Origin: Ochotona curzoniae
Lineage: Eukaryota; Chordata; Mammalia; Lagomorpha; Ochotonidae
NCBI RefSeq assembly: GCF_017591425.1
Contig: NW_024466218.1
Coordinates: 9,562,001 to 9,626,000 of the forward strand
Direction: 5' to 3'
DNA: 64,000 nt
Shown here: positions 32,385 to 41,177 of the stretch, piece after piece
Numbering within the stretch: the stretch's first letter is position 1
Layout: every line of letters begins with the position of its first letter
The notes under the pieces: generated by a model
The model's input: the letters and a program-made list of their open reading frames with translations, nothing else
The model's database searches: none
Told to the model about the DNA's origin: nothing
Made by a program: the position numbers and the translations under genes

Positions 32385-32570
32385 TTTACTCACTTAATTG
32401 TTCACTCATTGATGCAGGCGTGCAGCCATCGAGTAAGGAGCATTCAGTATATGCCAGGCACTATTTCAGCGCTGAGGATATGAACAGAAATTAGAGGAAG
32501 TCCATCCTTTGCCTTTGTGGAATTAGCATCTAATGGATTTTAGAACACGAATCATGTAATAAATATCTCA
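32385..32570 (+). mobile_element. L2 LINE 3' end, sense
   Basis: GAGCATTCAGTATATGCCAGG, CACTATTTCAGCGCTGAGGA, TATGAACAGAAATTAGAGG, then TTGTGGAATTAGCATCTAATG. These match the L2 end 'gagcactactatgtgccaggcactgtgctaggcgctgggga..' and '..atggagcttacattctag'. About 210 bases after a MIR of similar age. Confidence 0.7.
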
Positions 32571-32795
32571 AATATAATCATTCATAATTCTGCTCAAATC
32601 CATTATCAAGCCAAATCAAATTTGCCTCTAAAAAGAATATGGAAACTCAAATAAAACACATACCAAGAGCATGTTATCCTGGTATATTCTCAAAAGGGTT
32701 CAAACACCACCAGGAATGGTGGCAGGGCTGGAGAGAACATATGAAAATGAACCTCTGTGGGAAGGACAAAAAAGATAGCACTACTCAAAAGAATT

Positions 32796-32819
32796 AAAAA
32801 AAAAAAAAAAAAAAAAAAA
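32796..32819. repeat. Poly(A) run
   Basis: About 24 A residues. No retroposon body is recognisable directly upstream. It may be the tail of a decayed or 5'-truncated insertion. Confidence 0.9.
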
Positions 32820-32881
32820 GATGGTGACCCACACGAATGATTAGTCAGGGCTAAAAATAAACAGAAATACAACAGTTTAAA

Positions 32882-33215
32882 GGGGTCCTGGCAGCCAAAG
32901 TACTCTCCTTGCACACACCAGGATCCCATACCGACACCAGTTTGTGTCCTGGTAGCCCTATTTCTCACTCAGCTCCCTGCTTGTGGCCTGGGAAAGTAGT
33001 CAAGGATGGCCCAAAGCCTCAGGACCCAGCATCTACAGGGAGACCCGGAAGAGACTCTGGGCTCCTGGCCTCACATCAGCGCAGCTCTGGCCGATGCAGC
33101 CACTTGGGGAGTGAATCAGCAGACAGAAGATCTTCCTCTTTGTCTGTTCTCTTCTCTGTATATCTGACTTTCCAATGAAAATAAATCTTAAAAATAAAGA
33201 ACTAAATAAGCAAAT
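32882..33215 (+). mobile_element. CSINE, pika type, full length, sense, with duplication
   Basis: Head GGGGTCCTGGCAGCCAAAG (A box decayed), CAGGATCCCATACCGACACC, AGGGAGACCCGGAAGAG, GCCACTTGGGGAGTGAATC, then TGACTTTCCAATGAAAATAA and an A-rich tail. A target-site duplication AGTTTAAAGGG is visible at 32874-32884 and 33216-33226. Confidence 0.92.
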
Positions 33216-33226
33216 AGTTTAAAGGG

Positions 33227-33568
33227 AGCCCTAACTAGCAAAATGAGTAGCTGTTTCCCCATATGTTCCCATTCTAAACCATTTGAAAATTCAATTAAAC
33301 TTTATTAATTATTTATTTGTACATCATTGCCATATCACCTACCACTCTTTGTTGCATAAAATATGCATTCTGTAAAGGTTGTTCTAAAACCGGAGGAAAG
33401 ATATTCATTGCATTGTTCTGATTTACGAGTGGTTACTGACATGCAAGTTTAAGTTCAGTAAACCCATGTTTTTCTGGTTCCCACAACAAGAGTCTCTTAC
33501 AGGATCTGCTTGTGGCTCTTAACTCTTTGTTTTATTTTCTGTGGTAATCACAGGCCCATTACAATGAT
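33227..33568. other. Unassigned AT-rich DNA
   Basis: Nothing recognised. Confidence 0.4.
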
Positions 33569-33569
33569 C

Positions 33570-33885
33570 TGTTTCTACCCACAGAAAACTTCTGACATCA
33601 GTCGTGTATGGTGGGCTTTCTCATGAGAACCAGCCTCTGGACACCAGCTGGGTGTCCTATAATTTTATTCAATTTTGAAATAACAATCTGCAGTTACTAT
33701 CAAATCCCACAATTTACAAGCTCCATCCCACAAGATTAACCCCACTTCAGATACCAGTCACAAGTTCTGGACCACCACGATGCCTGACTCTCCCGCTCCA
33801 AAATGCAGAGACTGCATCCACCTCAATAATTTGCTAGAGTGGCTCACAGAATTTAAGAAATGAATTTACTTACACTTAGCATTTT
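33570..33885. mobile_element. Old ERV-type LTR, left part
   Basis: CCACAATTTACAAGCTCCATCC (33708), GACTGCATCCACCTCAATAA, TTTGCTAGAGTGGCTCACAGA (33831) and ATGAATTTACTTACACTTAG. These blocks belong to an old class III-type LTR I recognise but cannot name with certainty. The element resumes after the young SINE at 33886-34213. Confidence 0.5.
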
Positions 33886-34213
33886 TTTTAAAGATTTGTT
33901 TTTATTATTTTTTTATTGGAAAGGCGGATATACAGAGAGGAGAGACAGAGAGGAAGATCTTCCGTCCGATGATTCACTCCCCAAGTGAGCGCAACGGGCC
34001 GATACTATGCCGATCCGAAGCCAGGAGCCTCTTCCGGGTCTCCCATGCGGGTGCAGGTTCCCAAGGCTTTGGGCCGTCCTCGACTGCTTTCCCAGGCCAC
34101 AGGCAGGGAGCTGGAAGGGAAGCGGGGCTGCCAGGATTAGAACTGGCGCCCATATGGGATCCCGGGCATGCAAGGCGAGGACCTTTAACCACTTGCGCCA
34201 CCGCGCCGGGCCC
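33886..34213 (-). mobile_element. Young pika CSINE, antisense, with target-site duplication
   Basis: Near-consensus: GGAAAGGCGGATATACAGAG, CCCCAAGTGAGCGCAACGGG, GGGTCTCCCATGCGGGTGC, AACTGGCGCCCATATGGG, ending CCGCGCCGGGCCC. An exact 15-bp duplication TACACTTAGCATTTT flanks it at 33871-33885 and 34214-34228. It splits an older LTR. The 133-137 aa frames in it are the longest SINE shadows in the window. Confidence 0.97.
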
Positions 34214-34640
34214 TACACTTAGCATTTTAAAAAATATTATGCAGGGTACAAATGAACAGTCAGATGAACAGATACCTGGGGTGAAAGTGCAGAAGGGTTT
34301 TTTGGTACAAGGGTTCCTAGCATCACCCTGCAAGAAAAAAGGATGTTGCCAGCCCCGAAATAAGCTATACTGCACTATTTAGGAGTTCTTACAGAAATCC
34401 ACACATGTAGGTATGATCAACAGACTCTTCTATCTCTGGAGTTTGGGGGAGTCAAGCTGAATGTTTTAGACCTCAAAACTCAGGTTTTGCCGTGCTGGCG
34501 ACAAACCTCCATCATAATACTAAGGGCTTAACAAGAGTTGCCTTATCAGAACAAAAAGTCCTACCATCACCGAGAAAACGACTTACAATTGTAGGAGCTC
34601 CATGTCAGTAACCAGGGCCAAAGACCAAATAAGTAGAAAG
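34214..34640. mobile_element. Old ERV-type LTR, right part
   Basis: TATGCAGGGTACAAATGAACAG (34239), CAGATGAACAGATACCTGGGG, then AACAAAAAGTCCTACCATCAC and TTGTAGGAGCTCCATGTC. It continues the LTR pattern from the other side of the SINE ('..ggatacagatgaacagccagatgaagagatac..'). No retroviral coding sequence is attached. Confidence 0.5.
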
Positions 34641-34867
34641 AAACTTCAAATTGTGCATAGAAAATGAAATCAAAATATAAAAGTTAAAATCTAAACCTTA
34701 TTTCCTTAATAAACTTTATCAAGTTCAAGATTCTTTTTTAAGCAATGAAATCAGCGATTTAGTCCAGCCCCATGGAAGAGAAAGTAGTGCATTTTTTTCC
34801 ATGTCCTTGCAGTCATATTGATATTGTTAACTGAAGGAAAAATGTTCTTTAAGAATTTTTCTTTATT

Positions 34868-35129
34868 GGGCCTGGCGGCGTGGCCTAGCGGCTAAAGTCC
34901 TCGCCTTGAATGCGCTGGAATCCCATATGGGCGCTGTTTCTAATCCCAGCAGCTCCACTTCCCATCCAGCTCCCTGCCTGTGGCCTGGCTCCTGGCTTTG
35001 GATGGGCTCAGCACCGGCCGTTGCGCTCACTTGGGGAATAAATCATTGGATGAAAGATCTTCCTCTCTGTCTCTCTGTATATCTGACTTTGTAATAAAAA
35101 TAAATAAATATTTTTTTTTTAAAAAAAAA
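34868..35129 (+). mobile_element. Young pika CSINE with internal deletion, sense
   Basis: Head GGGCCTGGCGGCGTGGCC with A box TGGCCTAGCGG (34881-34891) and B-box-like GTTTCTAATCC (34935-34945). The body jumps from CCCTGCCTGTGGCCTGG straight to CTCCTGGCTTTGGATGG, losing about 65 bases present in full copies. It ends GACTTTGTAATAAAAATAAATAAATA. An exact 17-bp duplication AAGAATTTTTCTTTATT flanks it at 34851-34867 and 35130-35146. Confidence 0.96.
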
Positions 35130-35146
35130 AAGAATTTTTCTTTATT

Positions 35147-38100
35147 ATTAGAAATGGAAAGAAAGCAGAAGGAGCAAGATTAGGACTGTCAAATGAGAGC
35201 TTTAAAATTTCCGATTGTAAATATCCCCCCTTGTCCTAGCTTGAAGAGAATCAAAAACAGAAGCGGTTGCATGGAGGAGGATTCACTGGGGAAGATTTTC
35301 TGGACCCTTTTTTTTTTCTTTTTCCTGCTAAAGCTTTGGTTAACTTTCCCCAAACGCTTGCTCATGAGCAGATGTTATTCTTCGACCCTCCAGAAAGTCA
35401 ACAAGCAGAATGCCTGCAGTATCACCAAGAAGCATTGCTGTGATCTTTGCTTTTGACTGCTCCCCTTTTGTCTGGCTGTACACTTCCACTTCTCAGCCTC
35501 TACTTTGTGCTGTGTCGGCAGAATCACACTGGGAGTGCCTTTCAAAGAAACACTTCAGGATCTTGTTACAGCCCTTTGAAGAATCCTTCAAGAGGTTGAT
35601 TCCACTTGTTTCAAATTTCCAAGGAAGATCTACTGTTATCTGTAGGACAGGGCAAAATAGCTTTTGGTGCATATCAACCAATTAAGGAGAAAGTTTATTT
35701 AACTTTAATTTTTCGGTCAGGACGGTATAAGCTGCACCAGTGGAAATGCCTGTGCATTTCAATATTGGCTTTGCTATTAATCATAGGTCCTCTTCAGAGG
35801 GGGCACAGGGAGATGATTTTTTTCCTCGTAAACGGACGTGAATGGTCTGCCACTGTAGGCTTCATCCTCAACATCTTCTCATCCTTCCTTAAAAGGAATT
35901 ACAAGAAAAGAAAGAAAATAAGAAGAAAGTAAAAGCAAAAAAAAAGGTTGGTCACTTGCAAATTGATGATTTCTCTAGTAAATTGTGTTCATAAATTTTT
36001 TCGTGAAACATTAATTATTCCAACATTCCTTCACTGAAGCTTCACTATGGATTTGGAATGTGCTCCTGTTTCAATCAAACATAGTTCCTGTTCCCTTGAT
36101 AAAAGCAGTTTTCAAACTGCTGCCTCTCATTCTTCTGGTGCCCCAAACTGCATCCTGTTTAGACATGTTCCCCCAAACTAGTTGAAGTTTTTTTCAGTGC
36201 ATTAAAAAAAATGGGAATTTCTTGAAAATTTTGAAAACCATACATAGTTTCCTGTAACACAGATTTTTCCATGAATTCCCCAAAGATATCCCCTATTGCT
36301 TATAATTATTATACCACATGCCCTTATCAGCTGGTGTAAAGGCTTCGTAAATGCGGGCTGAAAAGTGAACATGCATGCCTGCAGTGGGAGAATGTTCTAA
36401 AGTCAACCACTGTAATGGGTTCTTTCCTGACTCAATCCTGGTCCTCTTAGTCTCCCAAACACTTGTTCTGGAAAAACTTCATTTAAACTGGGCTAACCAC
36501 CAAAGGCATACTAGTCTTATAGTTTGTAACTCAGTAGTTTAGCTCCCTCTCCCATAGCCTGCACTTCTCTGTGCCAATCCAGTGCATACCTGATTTGATT
36601 TCCTAACTGAATGCATAAGCATTAACCAGGTCAAGAATCGGATCCCAATGGACCTCAGTAGTGTCTAGTTCTAGGCAAACACTCACCATTCATTTCTTCC
36701 TTACAGTTGCTTTCCATAATCATAATCTGTAACCCAATTTCTACTCCTGGAACTTAGCCAGTGTGACCCATATCCCATTCAGGCCTATTCTGGCTCCTCA
36801 AGAAGAATTAAATCTCCTTGTGCTCAGAACTTTTAAGATGCCCTATTTACCTGTAAGAAGGAACTTGCTTGGATTCCACTGTTATTTCTCACTGTGGACT
36901 AAGTCAACCCCTACATACGGATTTAAATTCTCATGTTTTCCTCTTGTTCTCTGTGTCTCCCCAGGTTTGGTTTCAGTTATAATCTTGTGCTTCTGCTTCC
37001 TAGATTTATGCTCTAACATCCCATGGAAATATCTGGAAGCTCTACTGAATCTCAAATTATGCAGTTTATCCAGGCAGAGGGTAGTTGGTCATAGGAGTTT
37101 TCTACACTCGATGGTTTCAAACTTCCCTATTTATCCAAAATTATTCAGGAAAACCCCAGAATCTTTGGAATAGCTCCCAAATGTTGCGGATTCAACCCAA
37201 TCTTTCCAAGAAAATGCTAGCAAAACATGTTAAGTTGTTTCTTCAGTTTCAGAAGTGTGAATATGAGGCTTTTGCTCTGGAAAACAGACTGACAGGAAAA
37301 ATAGGAGCTCTGGCTGCCTTTTCCCCCTTTGGTACCTGTGATTCTCAACTTTTCAAAGGAAACAATCCATCAAAAAACCAATTTTTTTCCATTATGACTC
37401 TTTATATTTCCCTCCCAAATTTTACATAAACACCCTTATACATCCTTATCATTAGTCTTTCTCCAAGTTTGCAGAAAATGGTTAAAAAAAAAGTTGACTC
37501 AGCACACCTGCTGTTCCTTTCCGCGACGCTGGTACAAATTTACCAAACTTTCAAAAACTGTCTTCCAGTTCCTAGTGGCATCAACCCTGAAATATCTGAA
37601 TATCTCCATGAAGGACCTCGTAAACTAAGATAAACTTACTTAAGTGAAAAAAAAAAAGAGTTACACATGCAGGCAAGCTTGCACAAAGAAATTGTTTATT
37701 TTGAATTCTAGAATATGATTGTGTCAGTGCACATTGTCCTTCTCTAACTCGCATATTTTAATACAATAAACAACTGATATTATGTATAAAACATATATTT
37801 CTCTTGCCAAAAGGGGGACGTGAGATGGTTTTCTTCACTGAATAAATGTATATTTTAACATGTTTATAGAAGAACATTCAGACAGGAAAGAAGACGGGTA
37901 CTCAAGGGCAAGTGTGCCTCCCTGACCGAAGATTTACAGGCTCCCCTTCGTGTGGAGACACTTATGCTCATAAATCTTTGCGCACTGAGAAGCGAATCTA
38001 TTCCCGATGCTCTGTTTTAGGTCGGGGGAAAGAGCACTCAGCGAGAACAGATGTGGCCATTCCCTCAGTTGCCCAGTGAAAACAAGTAATTGCCATGGCA

Positions 38101-39535
38101 ACTCGAAAATTTCATGTGGGACCTGAACTGACCTCCAAGGCTCAGGCATGCTTCGTGCCGTAGGAATTGTATATGTATGCTGGCTCGCGGTGTTGATTTC
38201 CTTTCCTAAGTGAGATTACCACTGTGTTAAAACAATTACTTCTTTTTCTTTCTCCCCCAACACCCTCTAGCTTTACTTTCATCCAAAACTGAACACGGGA
38301 TCCCTCAAGGCGGAACTAGAAATTGTATGATTAAGAAATATAAATAAAATGGTGAATGACAATAAAAGATGAAAGGTGTATGACTCAAAACAGCTCAGAC
38401 AATAAAAAGCTCAGGTTAAGTTTGAGGGCATTTCAGCTTCTCTTCAAAATATTTGTACACGGATCCAAAACTGTATTTTTCATCGTATTTGTTTAATCCT
38501 TGTACCAACCACAAATTCTTCCAGCTGGAGAAGTAACAACAAACCTAAATGAATAAAATGATTGCCATAACTAATGGATGTGAATATATAATGTAGATAC
38601 ACTGAAGGTAAAAGTAAGTAATTAAACATTTATATTATTTAGTACTTTACCAGTTACCAAACTTTTTATTTGTAAGCTCATAACTCAACCTGGATAATTA
38701 AAGTGCAATTATGCTGTGGTTAACATTCTCCATAGTACGAGCAACAATCAAAACTTAACTTTTGCATGTGGAAATCTGGGATCAGATGAACCACTACTGA
38801 TTATTTCTCTGCATCTGAGAGCAGTTTTCTAGGAGGCGAAAGCAATGAACTTGTGAAAGTTAGACTAGTTTTTCTTTGATTTCCCTGACTCTTGCAGAGG
38901 GCGGGCCACAAAAGAAGCCACACGTGTTGAGTAAATGCATCTGTGCTGGGCCTTAAGTCACTGATCTGTGGAGCCTAACTTCACTGTTGTGAGGAAAGCT
39001 GGCAATGTACAAAAGGTCACTCATTTCTGGAAGGAATGTTAGGTAGGAATACCATGAGCTTGATCCCTGAAATGTAACTACGTGCATTTATCCTTGGATA
39101 CATCTTGATTACACTTCTTCAAGGAAACTGCCCTGAGCTGGGCATGACTAAACATTCATTCTAGTTGTATGTCCTTCATGGATACAGAGACTTGGATCTT
39201 AACACCTTCTGGAATTTAGATCTTCAATGTGCAAAGTGAGTGTACTAGTATCCCTAAGGATCCTTTCAGCTCAAAATACAATGTGTTTATAATGCTAGCC
39301 TTTCAATAGTCACAGATATGCTTTAAGAGTTCAGAATCCACTAATGCTGTTCCTCATAGAAGCTTGCTAATTATAATGTATTCTCAAGAAGATCATTTCC
39401 TGAAGCTAGCAAAATTACTCCTCAATTTAAATGTCAAGTTGAAACTGTACATTAAGAACAACTGGAGCAAGATTTGTTGTTATAGCTGCATGATTAATCA
39501 GATGACACAATATAATATTTATTTAAAATGTAGTG
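35147..39535. other. Unassigned, SINE-free DNA
   Basis: About 4.4 kb without a recognisable SINE or L1. Frames include 35606-35932 (108 aa, one hydrophobic stretch, Lys/Arg-rich end) and 36763-37173 (136 aa, a hydrophobic Val/Ile/Leu/Cys stretch near residues 65-85). Neither has a domain I know. 37800-38220 keeps several CpGs and the X-box described separately. Parts of 36.4-37.4 kb could be an old transposon I cannot name. Confidence 0.35.
38089..38103. promoter_or_regulatory. RFX X-box-like palindrome
   Basis: ATTGCCATGGCAACT has the inverted repeat TTGCC-AT-GGCAA. It differs from the ideal GTTGCCATGGCAAC at one base. RFX-family proteins bind this motif at ciliary and neuronal promoters and enhancers. 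Surrounding DNA is non-repetitive and has scattered CpGs. Confidence 0.4.
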
Positions 39536-39537
39536 AC

Positions 39538-39850
39538 AGAGGCTAGTGCTGCGGTACAGCAAGTAAGGTTGTCTCCTGCCGTGCCAGAATCCCATAGAGA
39601 TGCCAGTTCATGCCCAGGCTATTCCACCTCCAAACCACTACCTGCTAATGTGCCTTGGAAGGCAATTGAAGATGCTTCCAATACTTGGGCCTCTGCAACC
39701 CTGTAGAAGTTCTGGAATAAGATGCTGGCTCCTGGCTTCAGATCAGCCAGCTTCTGCAGCGGCAGGCCTTTGGAGGTGAACTAGCAGATGGAAAACCTTT
39801 TTGTCTGTCTCACACACCAACTGCATTTCAATTTAATAAACAGATTTTTA
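39538..39850 (+). mobile_element. CSINE, ancient subfamily, sense
   Basis: GGCTAGTGCTGCGGTACAGC (A-box region), AGAATCCCATAGAGATGCCAG, then AATACTTGGGCCTCTGCAACC, GGCTCCTGGCTTCAGATCAG and GTGAACTAGCAGATGG. The 3' end is TTTCAATTTAATAAACAG. Confidence 0.75.
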
Positions 39851-40475
39851 ACCAGTTCATTAGATTGTCAGTAACATGTTGAAACAAATTTAAGTTGTTT
39901 TATTTTACTTCAGAAAAAGAGAGGAAAATTGTAAACTTCAAGCCTTGTTTAGCATGTGCGCAGTTAGCTTCCACAAAAAGCACCATTGGACTTGCAAGAA
40001 TCAGTACCACAGAATTTAGCACTTGACTCTTAACATGCATCACCAATAAACTAGGAATATGCAAACTGAGGTAGTATATGGTATGGTCTATTATGAGCAA
40101 TACTAGGCATTTTGTGATTTCTTTTCATATAGCATAATAAAATAACAATGAAAACCTTTTGAAAAAATAATATTCATATATGATTAGCAGCAGCAAAAGA
40201 TCAGAAGCATATTAAAATGTATTTATACTGTGGTAAATAAAATATTATATCTATAATATAAAAGAGAATTTCCAGACAGAAAAACAAAAGATACAATAAA
40301 ACTGAACACAAAATATGAATAGGAAATTCACAAATGATAACATTTGAGTGTCTAAAAATGTGCATTAACATATGAAATCAGTTACACATTGAGTCAACAA
40401 CTGCTAAAAACCTTGACATAACCTTGCACATTGACATAACTACTTGGTTTAACAAAGAATGAAATTTAGAAAATT
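39851..40475. other. Unassigned AT-rich DNA
   Basis: A 66-aa antisense frame without a domain. May include the 5' continuation of the L1M piece at 40480. Confidence 0.35.
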
Positions 40476-40479
40476 TGAA

Positions 40480-40745
40480 AATTTGCCTACCCTGTGGTAC
40501 AATAATTTTTGAGATATCTATTCCACAGAAAAAGATTGCTTAAATGGTCATAAACACTATGTACTAAGTTGTTCATGCAAAACTACTTGTAATAGAAAAA
40601 AAATGTTTCACTTTGGATGGGGAAATGAATTTAAATCTGCAGGACATTAACATAGTATAACTTTAAATAGGTCTATTCATTAGCAAAATAAGTCTTTATA
40701 AAATCTCTTAAGGAAAGACTAATATATCATTTAAAAACACATTTT
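40480..40745 (+). mobile_element. L1M 3'UTR fragment, sense
   Basis: TTTTTGAGATATCTATTCCAC, then AGAAAAAGATTGCTTAAATGG, TAAGTTGTTCATGCAAAACT and ACTTGTAATAGAAAAAAAAT. It follows the older L1M pattern '..ttatcctacagatata..aggttattcattgcagcattgtttgtaatagcaaaa..'. Confidence 0.5.
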
Positions 40746-40776
40746 AAAACATAGAAAATTATATTTCATGGATATA

Positions 40777-40925
40777 TGTCGCTGTCCCGCAGCGATGGAC
40801 TTGGTGCACAGAGCCGATCATAACACGCGTGGACTCTGACTGATGGTCGAAAGCCAAACTTCATTAGTGGCATCAGACTTTACACACTGAGGGTCCTGTG
40901 GGGATAGGGGAGGAGGTATTGAGCT
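40777..40925 (-). mobile_element. ERV LTR end (R/U5-like), antisense, tentative
   Basis: On the minus strand the piece ends ..CGCTGCGGGACAGCGACA, i.e. in CA as LTRs do. About 90 bases upstream there is CTAATGAAGTTTGGC, a variant poly(A) signal followed by a pyrimidine-rich start. CpGs are retained (ACGCGT at 40825, GTCGAA at 40847), so it is not ancient. Only about 150 bases remain; the rest is replaced by a truncated SINE. No coding sequence. Confidence 0.35.
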
Positions 40926-41177
40926 TATCACCGATTCACTTCCCGGGTGGCCACAACGGTCAGAGCTGAGCCGATCCAAAGCCAGGAGCCTGGAGCTTTT
41001 TCCAGGTCTTCAATATGGGTGCAGGTTCCAAGGCTTTGGGCTGTCCTCATCTGCTTTCCTAGGCCACAGTCAGGGAACTGGAAGAGAAGCAGAGCAGCCG
41101 GGATATGAACCGGTGCCCCTATGTGGTACTGGTACATGCAAGGTGAGGACTTTACCCACAGGTTACTGTGCCGGGCC
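40926..41177 (-). mobile_element. Pika CSINE lacking its 3' tail, antisense
   Basis: Starts inside the body at GATTCACTTCCCGGGTGGCC. It continues GAGCTGAGCCGATCCAAAGCC, AGGCTTTGGGCTGTCC, GGATATGAACCGGTGCCCC and ends GTGCCGGGCCCC. About 75 bases of the 3' end, including the A tail, are absent. A SINE inserted by reverse transcription should keep that end, so it was cut after insertion. Confidence 0.9.

Noticed and set aside
33969..34382. Frames of 133-137 aa on both strands
   Set aside because: They translate a young antisense CSINE with its flanks. The same frames recur in other copies, e.g. 11.9-12.3 kb.
33570..34640. Possible intact endogenous retrovirus
   Set aside because: Only LTR-type sequence is seen. 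No gag, pol or env-like frame is attached, and the sequence is decayed.
35606..35932. 108-aa frame with a hydrophobic segment and basic end
   Set aside because: AT-rich, no domain, and the Lys/Arg end comes from a purine run. No start or splice context.
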